A DNA stretch of 64,000 nt from Planococcus sp. ISL-110 (GCF_018613575.1 NZ_JAGGPX010000027.1:1-64000), one strand, 5' to 3'; positions 1 through 9,640 are shown, counted from the first letter of the stretch. Numbers and translations: made by a program. The notes: generated by a model not told the origin, from the sequence alone.

Positions 1-21
1 CTGGTGAACAATAAAGGTGAT

Positions 22-69
22 AAAAAAGAGTCAGAAGGCAGGGAAATCCTGCCTTCTGACTCTTTTTTT
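22..69. terminator. bidirectional rho-independent terminator
   Basis: A 21-bp perfect inverted repeat (22-42 with 48-68) encloses a 5-nt loop. It carries an A tract on the left and a T tract on the right, so it can end transcripts from either side. On the minus strand it lies behind yhzD; on the plus strand it would serve a gene outside the window. Confidence 0.9.
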
Positions 70-135
70 AGTCTCCGCTGATTTAAAGGGAGGGTTTTTC
101 AGTGGCCTCGAATTTCCGCCATGCTTTTTGCGTAC

Positions 136-321
136 TTATGAATGGAAAAGAAGAAGTTTGCCTGCAGGTGATGCCAGGCGATGGGTTTGTTTGATCAACT
201 CTTTTTCTTCCAGGATGGCTTTTCCTTTATCACTTGCTTCTTCGTCTGTTTCGGCCGTAAATGTTTCGTCCAATATCTGTTTCCCCGTTTTTTCGAATGC
301 TGTCAGTTTATAGGTTCTCAT
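136..321 (-). CDS. yhzD: YhzD-like small conserved protein
   Basis: A 61-residue protein with no signal peptide or membrane segment. Its pattern (MRTYKLTAFEKTGKQ start, TDEEA in the middle, HRLASPAGKLLLFHS end) matches my memory of the YhzD-like family of Bacillales, which is about this length and has no known function. A purine-rich AAAGGA lies about 10 nt before the ATG. It is divergent from yhaQ, near the yha cluster as in Bacillus. It probably uses the terminator at 22-69. The family call rests on recalled sequence. Confidence 0.7.
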   Translation of the reverse strand: MRTYKLTAFEKTGKQILDETFTAETDEEASDKGKAILEEKELIKQTHRLASPAGKLLLFHS

Positions 322-448
322 ATGGAATCAATCCTTTCTGAATGGATATTCATTTTAAGTATAAAGGGTTTCTTTTGAAAAGTCCTGCAATTTTTGAAAC
401 ATTTTGGCAAATGCTTCGTAGTAAGTAGAAAGAAAGGGGCGAACGAAA

Positions 449-1348
449 ATGGCTTTGCACGTTGAACAGGTAACAAAAAAATTCGGTGATTTTACAGCGG
501 TGGATAATCTTTCGCTGTCAATCGAAGAAGGAGAGATGCATGGTTTTCTCGGTGCCAACGGAGCCGGCAAAACGACGACATTCCGGATGATTCTGGGCCT
601 GCTGGATCCCACTCAGGGTACAGTCCGTTGGAAAGGAAAACCCATTACATATGCAAACAGCCCGGAAATCGGCTATTTGCCGGAAGAGCGCGGACTGTAT
701 CCGAAAATGAAGGTAGAAGAACAACTGGTGTATTTGGCACAGTTGCGCAAAATGTCGAAGCCGGATGCCAAGCGCGAAACGGCTGCCTGGCTGGAACGCT
801 TTGAAGTGCCGCATTACGGGCAGAAAAAAGTGGAAGAGTTGTCAAAAGGCAATCAGCAAAAAATCCAATTGATTGCATCGCTCTTGCATAAACCGTCGTT
901 GCTGATATTGGATGAACCTTTTTCGGGACTCGATCCTGTCAATGTGGAAATGCTGAAAGGAGCGATCCTGGATTTTCAGAAGCAAGGGGCGACCATTGTC
1001 TTTTCCAGCCATCGCATGGATCATGTCGAGGAGTTATGCGATGACATGAGCATTTTGGACCGCGGAAAAGTGGTAGCTGGTGGTTCGATAAAGAAAGTGA
1101 AACGGTCATTCGGCAAGCAGAAAGTCCGCTTGAATATGGAAGGTGATCTCAGTGGCTTGAGCGCCATCGCGGGTGTCGATCACTTTACTAAAACCAAAGA
1201 CGGCGCATTGTTCCAGATTACGGATGAACATGTTGCGCAAGTTCTACTCGCTAAAGCGATAAATCTCGGAACACTACGCCATTTTGCAATAGAAGAACCT
1301 TCCTTGGAAGAAATTTTCATTGCGAAGGTGGGAAAAAATCATGCATAG
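449..1348 (+). CDS. yhaQ: ABC exporter ATP-binding protein YhaQ (NatA-like)
   Basis: The 299-residue nucleotide-binding subunit of an ABC-2 type exporter. Walker A GANGAGKTT is at residues 35-43, the signature LSKGNQQ near 131-137 and Walker B LLILDEP near 150. A C-terminal extension of about 80 residues follows, typical of the NatA/YhaQ group. The start is ATG after a GAAAGGGGCGAACG ribosome-binding region. Its stop lies 8 nt inside the downstream permease gene yhaP, so the two are translationally coupled. The substrate is unknown; relatives include the NatAB sodium extrusion system, so cation or drug export is possible but not shown. Confidence 0.88.
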   Translation: MALHVEQVTKKFGDFTAVDNLSLSIEEGEMHGFLGANGAGKTTTFRMILGLLDPTQGTVRWKGKPITYANSPEIGYLPEERGLYPKMKVEEQLVYLAQLRKMSKPDAKRETAAWLERFEVPHYGQKKVEELSKGNQQKIQLIASLLHKPSLLILDEPFSGLDPVNVEMLKGAILDFQKQGATIVFSSHRMDHVEELCDDMSILDRGKVVAGGSIKKVKRSFGKQKVRLNMEGDLSGLSAIAGVDHFTKTKDGALFQITDEHVAQVLLAKAINLGTLRHFAIEEPSLEEIFIAKVGKNHA

Positions 1349-2591
1349 TTTCTGGATTATTTTCAAACAGGCGTTTATAACCAAAGCCAGAACGAAATCC
1401 TTTATTATAACAACACTGGTTGTCGTTGCCTCCTTTTTTCTTTTGGCGAATATTCCGAACATCATCGCGCTTTTCGATGGCGAAGAATCTGAGGAGAATT
1501 TGCTGCATGTCCTTGATGAAACCTCGGGCCTTGTGCCGGAACTGCAGACCCAGCTTGATTTGATGGACAGTGGGATTGAAGCTGTACCGACTTATTTGAC
1601 TGAAGAGGAATTGCAGAAAAGCCTGGCCGAAGGAATTATTGACGATTACCTGGTTTTAACACAGAATGGCCAATTGAGTGCCCGTTACATCTCAGAATCT
1701 GCCAATGAATTGGGCGGTGGCATTGAGATTGAAAATGCGGTTCAGGCAGTACATACGGCATTGACTGCCGAATCGCTCGGATTGGATGACAGCCAAGTGT
1801 GGCAGTTGTTCATGCCGGTCGAATTTGAGCGGGAGGCTGTTTCGGAATCTTCCAAATCACAGGAAGAGTTGAGTCAGTCCAGAGGGCTTGTTTATGTCCT
1901 GATCATGCTCATCTATGTGGCAGTCATTTACTATCCAAACATGATCGCCATGGAAGTAGCCACTGAAAAATCTTCCCGTGTCATGGAGATTCTTATTTCC
2001 AGTGTGTCGCCAGTTAAGCATATGTTCGCAAAAATCTTAGGCATCGGCAGCCTGGGGATTTTGCAAATGATGATTTTCGGACTGTCCGGCTATTTTGCCA
2101 TTAAGACAGCGGGCACGGATTTAACTGAAGGCTTTTTCAGCGTCATGGGCTTTTCTGAAGTCAAAATCAGTACATTCCTGTTCGCCATCCTCTTTTTCCT
2201 GTTAGGCTATTTCCTGTATGCGGTGCTCGCAGCATTGCTGGGGTCTTTGGTCAGCCGGACAGAGGATGTGCAGCAATTGATGTTGCCAATGATGATTTTA
2301 GTCATCATCGGATCACTCATCGCGTTTTCCGGCATCTCGATACCGGAAGCCGGCTATGTGACCGTCTCATCCTTTATTCCATTTTTTGCGCCTTTAGTGA
2401 TGTTCCTGCGTGTCGGCATGCTGGATCTGCCCTTGTGGGAGCCGCTGTTGTCCATTGGTATCATGCTGGTGACCATAGGGATACTGGGGTGGTTCGGCGC
2501 CCGTGTCTACCGTGGAGGAGTGCTGATGTATGGCTCCTCCCAGTCCCTGAAGGACATCCGCAAAGCTATTCGATTAGGGAATAATAAGTAG
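1341..2591 (+). CDS. yhaP: ABC-2 exporter permease YhaP (NatB-like)
   Basis: Membrane subunit partner of YhaQ, 416 residues from the ATG at 1341. That start follows an AAGGTGGG ribosome-binding site; an in-frame TTG 21 nt upstream is less likely. One N-terminal membrane segment (FIITTLVVVASFFLL) is followed by a soluble external domain of roughly 130 residues and a C-terminal block of about five membrane segments. The motif EKSSRVMEILISS is typical of ABC-2 permeases. The gene overlaps yhaQ by 8 nt. No terminator directly follows; the next one is at 2919-2954, beyond a repeat element. Confidence 0.87.
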   Translation: MHSFWIIFKQAFITKARTKSFIITTLVVVASFFLLANIPNIIALFDGEESEENLLHVLDETSGLVPELQTQLDLMDSGIEAVPTYLTEEELQKSLAEGIIDDYLVLTQNGQLSARYISESANELGGGIEIENAVQAVHTALTAESLGLDDSQVWQLFMPVEFEREAVSESSKSQEELSQSRGLVYVLIMLIYVAVIYYPNMIAMEVATEKSSRVMEILISSVSPVKHMFAKILGIGSLGILQMMIFGLSGYFAIKTAGTDLTEGFFSVMGFSEVKISTFLFAILFFLLGYFLYAVLAALLGSLVSRTEDVQQLMLPMMILVIIGSLIAFSGISIPEAGYVTVSSFIPFFAPLVMFLRVGMLDLPLWEPLLSIGIMLVTIGILGWFGARVYRGGVLMYGSSQSLKDIRKAIRLGNNK

Positions 2592-2644
2592 TCGAGAGTT
2601 AGCGCCGTTATAGAAAAGCCACTCTTTTATAAAAATAGACTTCT

Positions 2645-2906
2645 TATATAAGTTGAACTAATCATTTTTGATGGGCTATACTTTGCTGCTTCCTTGGGAG
2701 TCTCCACTGGTTTGCTCCATATCTTTTATGATTACAGGGGAAAACATAGAGTTGCTTCGAATTCACTAAATCCCTTAGCGCCGGTGCGTCCAAGGGCTGG
2801 GCAAAGCAAGAAGACTGGCGTCCTTTGCCTGGCTTCTTGCGGGAGCCATGCCCAAAGCGGCCGAAGCGTTGGATAAAAGCTGATTTCTTTAGTTCAGCTT
2901 TGATAG
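2645..2906 (+). repeat. MITE-like element, copy A1 (about 260 bp)
   Basis: This fills most of the gap between yhaP and yhaO (2592-3010). The left end reads TATATAAGTTGAACTAA (2645-2661). The right end, near 2889-2900, carries the inverted form TTAGTTCAGCTT. The interior from about 2771 to 2890 is nearly the same as at 30603-30730, sharing for example CTTAGCGCCGG, TGCGTCC/CGCGTCC, GGCGTCCTTTGCCTGG and AGCGGCCGAAGCG. An internal GCAAGAAG / CTTCTTGC pair suggests folding. There are no coding features. The same family occurs at 30512-30738 and, shortened, at 63795-63884. Confidence 0.75.
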
Positions 2907-2918
2907 AACATAAGAAAG

Positions 2919-2954
2919 CTGTTTGCAGGAAGTTTCTTGCAAACAGTTTTTTTT
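2919..2954 (+). terminator. rho-independent terminator after yhaP and repeat A1
   Basis: A stem of about 13 bp (CTGTTTGCAGGAA with TTCTTGCAAACAG, one G-U pair) is followed by eight T. It separates the yhaQP unit from yhaO. Confidence 0.85.
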
Positions 2955-3010
2955 ATGGGATTTCCATGGTAAAATAAGAACAAATATTCGGTCTTTAAGA
3001 GGGGTTAATT

Positions 3011-4228
3011 ATGGAATCTATTCGATTTATCCACACCGCAGATCTGCATTTGGGAAGCCCGTTCATCGGCATGAAGGGCTTGCGGAAAGAACATTGGAAA
3101 AAGCTGAAAGACAGCACGCTGGATGCATTTGATGGGCTCGTTCGGTATGCGCTCGATGAGAAGCCTGATTTTGTGCTGATTGTCGGCGACATCTATGACG
3201 GGGAAGACCGCAGCATACGCGCGCAAGCCCGTTTTCAAAAAGGAATGCAGCAGCTTGCTGAACAAGAGATTCCGGTAATTATCAGCTACGGCAACCACGA
3301 CCACCTGAGCGGCAATTGGACGCGTTTTGAATTGCCCAAAAATGTCCATGCATTTGACGATTCAGTCTCCCAGTTCAGGCTGGAAACCGCCGGTGGTCCA
3401 GTGGTTTTTACCGGCTTCAGCTACGGCAAACGCCATGTCAGTGAATCGATGGTGGAACAGTATCCGGCAGCAGAAGGTTTGGAGAGCTACCAGATCGGCA
3501 TGCTGCACGGCAGCCTGGACGGCGATGCGACACATGCGGTTTATGCGCCTTTCAAAAAAGAGCAGCTGCTCAGCAAACAGTATGATTATTGGGCGCTTGG
3601 CCATATCCATAAACGTCAGGAGCTTCACCGTGAACCGTCCATCGTTTATCCCGGCAATATTCAAGGGCGCCACCGTAAGGAGTCCGGAACAAAAGGCTTT
3701 TATGATGTGACCCTGTCAAAAAGGGATACTTCCTTGGAGTTCATTCCGACGTCAGTCGTTCAATTCGATCAGGTGGCCGTTTCGATCAAGGGAATACTCC
3801 ATATGAATGAATTGATTGATGCTTGCCGAAGAAAGCTTAGTCTTTTTGGAGAAGCAGCAGGAACGGCGATTGTCGATATAGTGTTTACCGAAATGGATGG
3901 AGAGAGTTTTCAGCTCTTAACTGAAATTCCGGAAAGTGAACTGCTGGAAACGCTGCAAGAATCAATGGAAGCACTGGATCATTTTATCTGGATCCAAGAG
4001 ATTCGGTTTCAAGAGGCAGATAACGAAGCAGAACTTTCTCCACTCGGGGCTGTGCTGGTCCAGACAATCGAAGGGTGGAACACAGAAGAATGGAAAACGA
4101 TCTTGAAGGATTTATACAGGCACCCGAAAAGCAGCCGCTTTTTAGCGCCTTTGGAAGATCAATCCATCGCAGATCTTCAACTGGCAGCCGCCCAAAAAAT
4201 TCGACGCAGCATGCAGGCAGGAGAGTGA
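3011..4228 (+). CDS. yhaO: metallophosphoesterase DNA nuclease YhaO (SbcD/Mre11-like)
   Basis: A 405-residue calcineurin-type phosphoesterase. The metal-binding motifs appear in order: TADLHLG near residue 9, VGDIYD near 57, GNHDH near 95, LHGS near 163 and GHIHKRQ near 198. A C-terminal part of about 180 residues is not catalytic. Its partner YhaN (SbcC-like) begins 4 nt downstream, so the pair probably forms an Mre11-Rad50-like DNA end-processing complex; the exact substrate is not known. The ATG follows AAGAGGGG. Confidence 0.87.
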   Translation: MESIRFIHTADLHLGSPFIGMKGLRKEHWKKLKDSTLDAFDGLVRYALDEKPDFVLIVGDIYDGEDRSIRAQARFQKGMQQLAEQEIPVIISYGNHDHLSGNWTRFELPKNVHAFDDSVSQFRLETAGGPVVFTGFSYGKRHVSESMVEQYPAAEGLESYQIGMLHGSLDGDATHAVYAPFKKEQLLSKQYDYWALGHIHKRQELHREPSIVYPGNIQGRHRKESGTKGFYDVTLSKRDTSLEFIPTSVVQFDQVAVSIKGILHMNELIDACRRKLSLFGEAAGTAIVDIVFTEMDGESFQLLTEIPESELLETLQESMEALDHFIWIQEIRFQEADNEAELSPLGAVLVQTIEGWNTEEWKTILKDLYRHPKSSRFLAPLEDQSIADLQLAAAQKIRRSMQAGE

Positions 4229-4232
4229 CGGA

Positions 4233-7073
4233 ATGAAAATCGAAAAACTGATCATTTATGGTTTCGGCAGGCATGAAAACCGGACCATCGATCTGACTGG
4301 CCAAATGGCCTTGTTTTATGGCCCAAATGAAGCCGGAAAAACAACCATGCAGCAATTTATCGTCCAGATTCTTTTCGGCTTTCCTGCACGCAAAGGGGCA
4401 TTATTGCGCTATGAACCGAAAAATGGTGGGAAATATGGCGGTCAAATTCACATATCCGATCCGCATTACGGAAAACTGGTGATTGAGCGGATAAAAGGAA
4501 AATCTGCCGGAGATGTCACTGTCTGGTTTGAAGACGGCAGGCGTGGGGCAGAAGCCGAACTAAAGCAGCTGCTGCGCAATTACGACCGCGCCTCGTTTGA
4601 AGCGATTTTTTCATTTTCCATCCATGAATTGCAAGGACTTGACGGACTGAGTGAAAAGGAATTGAGCCGTACCCTGCTGGCCTCCGGAACTACAGGCATT
4701 GATGCGGTAACACGATTGGAAAGCCAGCTGGAAAAGGAAATGGCGCTGTTGTTCAAGAAGAGCGGGCGAAACCCGGAAATGAATGTGCTTGCTGATGAGC
4801 TCCGCAGCATCGAAGGTGAGCTGAAGGAATATCGGCAGCGGACAGAGTTATATGGTCCTTATATCGAACGGCTGCGCGAAATTGACAATCGCCTGATGAC
4901 TATCGAAGCTGAAGAAAAGGAAACAGACCAGGAACTGAAAAAACTCGGGAAATGGCAGCAGATGGCTCCATTGCTGGCTGATAAAAAGACTTTGGCAGAG
5001 CAGATCAAAGCATTGCGAGTTGTCCAATTTCCATTGGACGGAAAAAGGCAGATGGACCGGCTGGTGGACAAGCTGTCAGAAACAAAAGCTGGTGCAGAGC
5101 ATTTGGCCAATCAGCAGAACAGCTTGCCTGCCGTTGAATCAGGAGAGCCTGTATCAGCTTTGGAAAATCTGTTGAACCGTGAATCAGATTGGCATCAGCT
5201 GCGTCTTCAATTGGAACACAAGAACAATGAACATCTGGAACTTTCGGAAGATCGCCAGTCCACATTGTCCCTTATCGGGCTTTCTGAGCAGCAGGCTTTA
5301 GAAGTGGATGTCTCTTTAAGAAACGAAGAGCAATTAGTTGGCAGGCTGAAGGATTTGGATGTGGAAGAAGAGGATCAACGTTTCCGGATGCGCAACCTGC
5401 AGGAAGAAAAAAAAAGACTGTCACAAACAGAAGCGGAGCTGACGTATTTCTTGGTGGGGGAACCTGTTGGCAAAGAGCGGCTCGCTGCGGAACAGTGGGC
5501 AGCCATTTCTGGGGAGTTAGCGGAAGCCAGAGTAGCGTCAAAAATTCAAACAGTCAACAGCGGAAATGGACAGATCGTCAACTACGCGTTGGTTGCAATG
5601 GGTTTGATTATGGCAGCTTATGGCTTTGTACAATCAACTATGCTGTTAATGGTATTAGGTCTTGCCGTAATTGGGGCAGCAGTTTGGTTATTCCTGAAAA
5701 CGGCAAAGCCCGCAGAGCTCTCGGGACATTACCAGACACTCCTAAACGAATATGGCGGAAAAGAAAGTGAGTACGAGGCAATTTCGAAAAAAGTTTCAGA
5801 ATTTGATCATCAACTGGATGGCTTAATAGCACAGCGGGACGCCATCAAAAAGAAAATCGCCGTCTATTCAGCAGAAAAAACTTCTTCTCCTGCAAAAGCT
5901 GCCTATCAAAAGCTTCTGCTGGAAATTGGCCTTCAGCCGGGAGCAAGCCGGACGATGGTCCTGGAACTATTCGAAAAACTTCGTGAAGTGCATAACATCC
6001 ACTCGCGGCTGCAGCGGATCGACAGCGAAGTCCGCGTATTGGAAGAGCGGCAGGAAGAATGGCTTGAGAAAGCGCAAGCAGCATGCGGCAAAGAACTGGC
6101 AACCGGTGAACTGATGCCTTCTTTGCGTTCAGAGCTTGCACTGCGGAAACAGAAGCAGGAAGAATGGATCAAAGTAAATGAGAAACAAGGGGAGCTGCTG
6201 CAGGAAATCAGCCGCTTGACTATTTACCAGGAGCAGCTTGAAAAAGAGCAGCAGGCGCTGCTGGAATATACCCATGTGGAAGATGTTTTTGACTTTTACC
6301 GGACGGCGGATACCTGGGAGCGAAAACAGCAACTTGAAAAAGAGTGTGCACTTGTCGATGGGCAGTTGGAGTCTATTGGAAAAATTGATTTGCCGGCTGG
6401 CTGGCAGCCAGATGATGCTGAAATGGCTTTAGAGCGCTGGCAGATTCATCTCGCAAAGCTCAAAGCGGAGCGGAACGAGCTGCTGGCGGAACAGGCTGAT
6501 AAGCAGCAATTGACCCGTTTATTATTGTCGGATAGTTCTTATGAAGAAAAGCAGCAGGAATTTGAAGAGAAGAAAGCGGAATTCATCGATTTGGCCCACC
6601 AGTGGTCCATCAATAAAGCTGTTGTGGAAGCAATCAGCCAGATAATGGCTGAATTGAAAGACAAGAAATTGCCGGCAGTGCTGGACAATGCACAGCTTTA
6701 TTTCAACCGGTTGACCGCCGGTGCTTATCAGAAATTGTCCATGAATATGTCAGGTTATTTTGAAGCGGAGAGACAGGATGGAACGTATTTCCGGATTGCT
6801 GAGCTCAGTCAGGCGACGAAAGAGCAGGCTTATCTGGCGTTGAGGCTGTCTTTAGCTGTATCGATGAAGAACAGCCATCCGTTTCCTATTATTATGGACG
6901 ACGCTTTTGTCCATTTTGATCGCAGTCGGCTGCAGCAAATGATAAACTTAGTAACAGAGCTGCAAAAAGAGCATCAGTTCATTTATTTCACTTGCCACGA
7001 AGGCATGCAGCAGGCTTGGCCTAATGCGCAGATCATCAAGGTGGCCAATACCGAAAGGAGCGTTCATTCATGA
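4233..7073 (+). CDS. yhaN: SbcC/Rad50-like coiled-coil ATPase YhaN with central membrane segments
   Basis: A 946-residue AAA ATPase. The N-terminal Walker [12 protein letters not shown] is near residues 30-40. Two long coiled-coil stretches rich in Glu, Lys, Gln and Leu follow. The C-terminal ABC-like lobe has Walker [12 protein letters not shown] near 887-897. Unlike classical SbcC, two adjacent hydrophobic helices (about residues 450-490, [15 protein letters not shown] then [18 protein letters not shown]) interrupt the coiled coil where a zinc hook would sit. The length is near that of Bacillus YhaN. It follows yhaO by 4 nt and its stop overlaps the yhaM start (ATGA). Confidence 0.87.
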   Translation: MKIEKLIIYGFGRHENRTIDLTGQMALFYGPNEAGKTTMQQFIVQILFGFPARKGALLRYEPKNGGKYGGQIHISDPHYGKLVIERIKGKSAGDVTVWFEDGRRGAEAELKQLLRNYDRASFEAIFSFSIHELQGLDGLSEKELSRTLLASGTTGIDAVTRLESQLEKEMALLFKKSGRNPEMNVLADELRSIEGELKEYRQRTELYGPYIERLREIDNRLMTIEAEEKETDQELKKLGKWQQMAPLLADKKTLAEQIKALRVVQFPLDGKRQMDRLVDKLSETKAGAEHLANQQNSLPAVESGEPVSALENLLNRESDWHQLRLQLEHKNNEHLELSEDRQSTLSLIGLSEQQALEVDVSLRNEEQLVGRLKDLDVEEEDQRFRMRNLQEEKKRLSQTEAELTYFLVGEPVGKERLAAEQWAAISGELAEARVASKIQTVNSGNGQIVNYALVAMGLIMAAYGFVQSTMLLMVLGLAVIGAAVWLFLKTAKPAELSGHYQTLLNEYGGKESEYEAISKKVSEFDHQLDGLIAQRDAIKKKIAVYSAEKTSSPAKAAYQKLLLEIGLQPGASRTMVLELFEKLREVHNIHSRLQRIDSEVRVLEERQEEWLEKAQAACGKELATGELMPSLRSELALRKQKQEEWIKVNEKQGELLQEISRLTIYQEQLEKEQQALLEYTHVEDVFDFYRTADTWERKQQLEKECALVDGQLESIGKIDLPAGWQPDDAEMALERWQIHLAKLKAERNELLAEQADKQQLTRLLLSDSSYEEKQQEFEEKKAEFIDLAHQWSINKAVVEAISQIMAELKDKKLPAVLDNAQLYFNRLTAGAYQKLSMNMSGYFEAERQDGTYFRIAELSQATKEQAYLALRLSLAVSMKNSHPFPIIMDDAFVHFDRSRLQQMINLVTELQKEHQFIYFTCHEGMQQAWPNAQIIKVANTERSVHS

Positions 7074-8008
7074 CTAAAGGAATCACACAGCGTGCAGTCG
7101 GAGAGACGATTGATGAATTCCTGCTGATCAAGCAGTCAGTCAAAGGAGTCACAACTACTGGAAATCCGTTTATTTCATTGGTATTACAGGACAAGAGCGG
7201 AGATATTGAAGCAAAATTATGGGATACGAAAGATGAACAGGAAAAATTATTCGCAGCGGAAACAATTGTCCGTGTCGGTGGCGAAATCCACAATTACAGA
7301 GGCAAAAACCAATTGCGCATCAAAAGCATCCGGCCGGCGAAACCAGAAGAGAACCAGTTAATTTCAGACTTGATGCCGTCGTCTGAGAAATCAGCGGACG
7401 AGTTGCTCGAAGAAGTGATGAAGTATCTTTTCGAGATGGAGAATCCACAAATTCAGCGGATTACACGTTTTATGCTGAAAAAATACCAGCAGCAATTCCT
7501 GACATTTCCGGCAGCAACGCGCAATCATCACGACTATGTTTCCGGTTTGGCAGATCATGTCGTTTCCATGCTGAAGTTGGGCAAGGCATTGATCGATATC
7601 TATCCGGGCTTAAACAAGGATTTGCTGTTTGCGGGGATTATTTTGCATGATATCGGCAAAGTAATCGAGCTCTCCGGTCCGATTGCAACAAGCTATACTG
7701 TGGAAGGCAATCTGATCGGACATATCTCCATCATGGTGACAGAAGTGGCGAAAGCTGCAGAAGAGTTGGAGATTGAAGGGGAAGAAGTTATGCTGCTGCA
7801 GCATATCATCCTTTCGCACCATGGCAAGGAAGAGTGGGGCAGTCCGAAAAAACCGATGCTTAAAGAAGCTGAAATTCTGCATTATATCGACAATATCGAT
7901 GCCAAGATGATGATGATGGACCGCGCTCTTGGAAAAACCAAGGAAGGCGAATTTTCTGAACGTGTCTTCGCATTGGATAATCGCTCATTCTACAAACCGA
8001 AAATTTGA
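7070..8008 (+). CDS. yhaM: 3'-5' exoribonuclease YhaM
   Basis: A 312-residue nuclease. The N-terminal OB-fold nucleic-acid-binding domain spans about residues 12-100. The HD hydrolase domain spans about 160-290, with the metal-binding HD pair in LHDIGK near residues 193-194 and a further SHHGKEEWG motif near 247. The family degrades RNA and single-stranded DNA from 3' ends in the cytoplasm. The start overlaps the yhaN stop by 4 nt and the gene ends the yhaO-N-M unit before a strong terminator. Length and motifs are as in Bacillus YhaM. Confidence 0.93.
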   Translation: MTKGITQRAVGETIDEFLLIKQSVKGVTTTGNPFISLVLQDKSGDIEAKLWDTKDEQEKLFAAETIVRVGGEIHNYRGKNQLRIKSIRPAKPEENQLISDLMPSSEKSADELLEEVMKYLFEMENPQIQRITRFMLKKYQQQFLTFPAATRNHHDYVSGLADHVVSMLKLGKALIDIYPGLNKDLLFAGIILHDIGKVIELSGPIATSYTVEGNLIGHISIMVTEVAKAAEELEIEGEEVMLLQHIILSHHGKEEWGSPKKPMLKEAEILHYIDNIDAKMMMMDRALGKTKEGEFSERVFALDNRSFYKPKI

Positions 8009-8010
8009 TA

Positions 8011-8048
8011 AAAAACCTCCGCTTCCTTTCTCGGAAGCGGGGGTTTTT
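8011..8048 (+). terminator. terminator of the yhaONM unit
   Basis: A 16-bp stem (AAAAACCTCCGCTTCC pairing with GGAAGCGGGGGTTTTT, one G-T pair) with a short loop and a T tract begins 3 nt after the yhaM stop. Confidence 0.9.
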
Positions 8049-8086
8049 CAGTCTATCGAGAAACTTCTAACAAGTCGTGGATTTCC

Positions 8087-8196
8087 GAAGCTTACCGTTC
8101 GCTTTCCGCGGGCTCGCGTCCAAGCCTCCTCAGTCACTCTGTTCCCTGCGGGGTCTCGGCCGTCTCGCTTTCCTGCAGGAGTCGAACGGACGCTTC
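8087..8196 (-). repeat. GC-rich structured repeat, copy B1 (minus orientation)
   Basis: This lies in the non-coding gap 8049-8397 between two convergent terminators. The ends pair: GAAGC plus CCGTTCG at 8087-8101 against CGAACGG plus GCTTC at 8183-8196, with small internal loops. Read on the minus strand, it shares CGACTCCTGC.GG near one end and CCCGCGGAAAGC near the other with copies at 8239-8358 and 22444-22540. I see no coding potential. Similar GC-rich intergenic repeats are, from memory, common in Bacillales. Confidence 0.7.
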
Positions 8197-8238
8197 TCCA
8201 ACCCACTTAGTAAATGCTTTCTTCCTTAATGCAGCGGA

Positions 8239-8358
8239 AGGCGGCGACTCCAACGGGAACAGTGACGGAGCAAAGCGACAGAGCGACACGAGATGGAGCC
8301 ACTGGACTCAGAGTAGCGAGGGGAGCGGCAGAAGTCGTGCCAGTAAAAGCGTCCGTCT
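8239..8358 (+). repeat. GC-rich structured repeat, copy B2 (plus orientation)
   Basis: This is the second copy in the yhaM-prsA gap, head-to-head with B1 and about 45 bp from it. The ends AGGCGG (8239-8244) and CCGTCT (8353-8358) can pair with one G-U. It shares GGCGGCGACTC, GGAGCCACTGGACT and GAAGCGGCAGAG-like blocks with copy B3 at 22444-22540. Confidence 0.68.
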
Positions 8359-8397
8359 GAAGCGAAATGAAAGCGTGAAGACTTTTTCAACAAGCTG

Positions 8398-8435
8398 AAA
8401 ACCCCTCGCTTCCAGTAATGGAAGCGAGGGGTTTT
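8398..8435. terminator. terminator of prsA (symmetrical)
   Basis: A 16-bp perfect stem (AAAACCCCTCGCTTCC / GGAAGCGAGGGGTTTT) with loop AGTAAT lies just beyond the minus-strand prsA stop. T tracts on both strands let it also stop plus-strand readthrough. Confidence 0.88.
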
Positions 8436-8449
8436 TAAGTCTTCAGTTA

Positions 8450-9346
8450 TTATTCTGCAGGGGCAGCTTCTGGAGCAGGAGCAGGATTCAGGATATCTTC
8501 CAAAGCGCCTTCGAGATCTTCATCTTGAATCTCTACATTTGCTTCTTCCATCAATTCAGCAACTTTCGGCAATAAAGTGGTTTGATCCGCTTTTGAAAGT
8601 GCTATTTCAGAACGAATCTCTTCTTTCTGGTCTTCCAATGCCGGTTGGTCTTCTACTTGACGTTTCTCAAGAACCTGGATGATGTGGAATCCAAATTCAG
8701 ATGCTACAGGCTCACTTATTTCATCAACTTCAAGGCCATAAGCGACTTCCTCAAACTCAGGAACCATAGCTCCTGGTCCGAACCAATCAAGGTTACCACC
8801 GTTTGCACCAGAAGCTGTATCAGTTGAATTTTCTTCTGCTAATGCAGCGAAGTCACCGCCTTCATCCAATTCTTTCTTAAGGGAGTTGGCAGTTTCTTCA
8901 TCAGGCACAAGAATATGGCGTGCGTTCAATTCAGTGCCTTGGCGGTCATATTGTGCTTGTATTTCTTCGTCGGTCACTTCAACGCCTTCAGTCAACGCTT
9001 TTTCCTGCAATAAATTTAAACGGATGACTTTTTTATAGCTGTCTTCAGTTTGGTTATTTTGAGCAAGAAACTCTTCAAAGCTTTCTCCAAGCTCTTCTTT
9101 ATTGCTTTCGTACTCTGCATTTACTTCTTCATCGGTCACTTCGTAGTTTTCAGCAAGTACTTTTTCAATCATAAGAATCTGTACCGCTTGTTCGCCAATT
9201 GAGGTTTTCATTTCTTCGTAAAGCTCATCTTTTGTGACATCTCCAGCATCGGAAGTGATAATAACTTCCCCTTCGCCGCTGTCGCTGCAAGCGGCTAAAG
9301 CCAGTATGGATGCTGCCAATGTAATTGTTAAAAAGGATTTTTTCAT
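8450..9346 (-). CDS. prsA: PrsA foldase, peptidyl-prolyl isomerase lipoprotein
   Basis: A 298-residue extracytoplasmic foldase. The lipoprotein signal peptide ends in the lipobox LAAC (Cys20). An N-terminal chaperone region is followed by a parvulin (PpiC) domain at about residues 135-230, with NARHILV and EFGFHIIQV motifs. A helical C-terminal region ends in a Pro/Ala/Glu-rich tail. The family is anchored outside the membrane and helps secreted proteins fold. It lies downstream of scoC on the same strand, as in Bacillus, where ScoC affects secreted enzymes. The ATG follows GGGAGCG. Confidence 0.93.
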   Translation of the reverse strand: MKKSFLTITLAASILALAACSDSGEGEVIITSDAGDVTKDELYEEMKTSIGEQAVQILMIEKVLAENYEVTDEEVNAEYESNKEELGESFEEFLAQNNQTEDSYKKVIRLNLLQEKALTEGVEVTDEEIQAQYDRQGTELNARHILVPDEETANSLKKELDEGGDFAALAEENSTDTASGANGGNLDWFGPGAMVPEFEEVAYGLEVDEISEPVASEFGFHIIQVLEKRQVEDQPALEDQKEEIRSEIALSKADQTTLLPKVAELMEEANVEIQDEDLEGALEDILNPAPAPEAAPAE

Positions 9347-9423
9347 TAAATTTCGCTCCCAACTTTCTATCTAGATGCAGTAGTTGCTAATAGTATAAAC
9401 GTTTTGAAATCTTGAATGTTCCT

Positions 9424-9452
9424 AAAAAAAGACACTTGCCAGTAGGCAAGTG
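9424..9452 (-). terminator. minus-strand terminator
   Basis: An 8-bp stem CACTTGCC / GGCAAGTG (9433-9452) is followed on the minus strand by TCTTTTTTT. It lies behind the small membrane protein gene at 9455-9640 and upstream of prsA. Confidence 0.8.
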
Positions 9453-9454
9453 AT

Positions 9455-9640
9455 TTAAGGTGTAAATTCTACGCCTACATACAACGATACCAGTAGTATT
9501 GTGATTAATATATTAATGGTACGGAATATTTTTTGATGATTTTCTTCCGGGATTTCCCGAGAAGTAACTAAGGCCAATGTCATCCGGTTGATCTGGAAAA
9601 GATAAAACACGGAGAACATAACAATGAATGCGATAATCAT
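9455..9640 (-). CDS. small membrane protein of unknown function
   Basis: A 61-residue protein with two hydrophobic segments, about residues 2-20 (IIAFIVMFSVFYLF) and 42-58 (INILITILLVSLYVGV). A charged loop rich in Arg, Glu and His joins them. A strong ribosome-binding site GGGGAGGAAATCC precedes the ATG and a dedicated terminator follows, so it looks real. I do not recognise the family. Its position between the DUF3267-like gene and prsA gives no clear function. Confidence 0.72.
   Translation of the reverse strand: MIIAFIVMFSVFYLFQINRMTLALVTSREIPEENHQKIFRTINILITILLVSLYVGVEFTP

Noticed and set aside
2694-2876. Short open frame in the yhaP-yhaO gap
   Set aside because: It coincides with the MITE-like repeat; the same bases at 30.6 kb give a different frame pattern and there is no ribosome-binding site.
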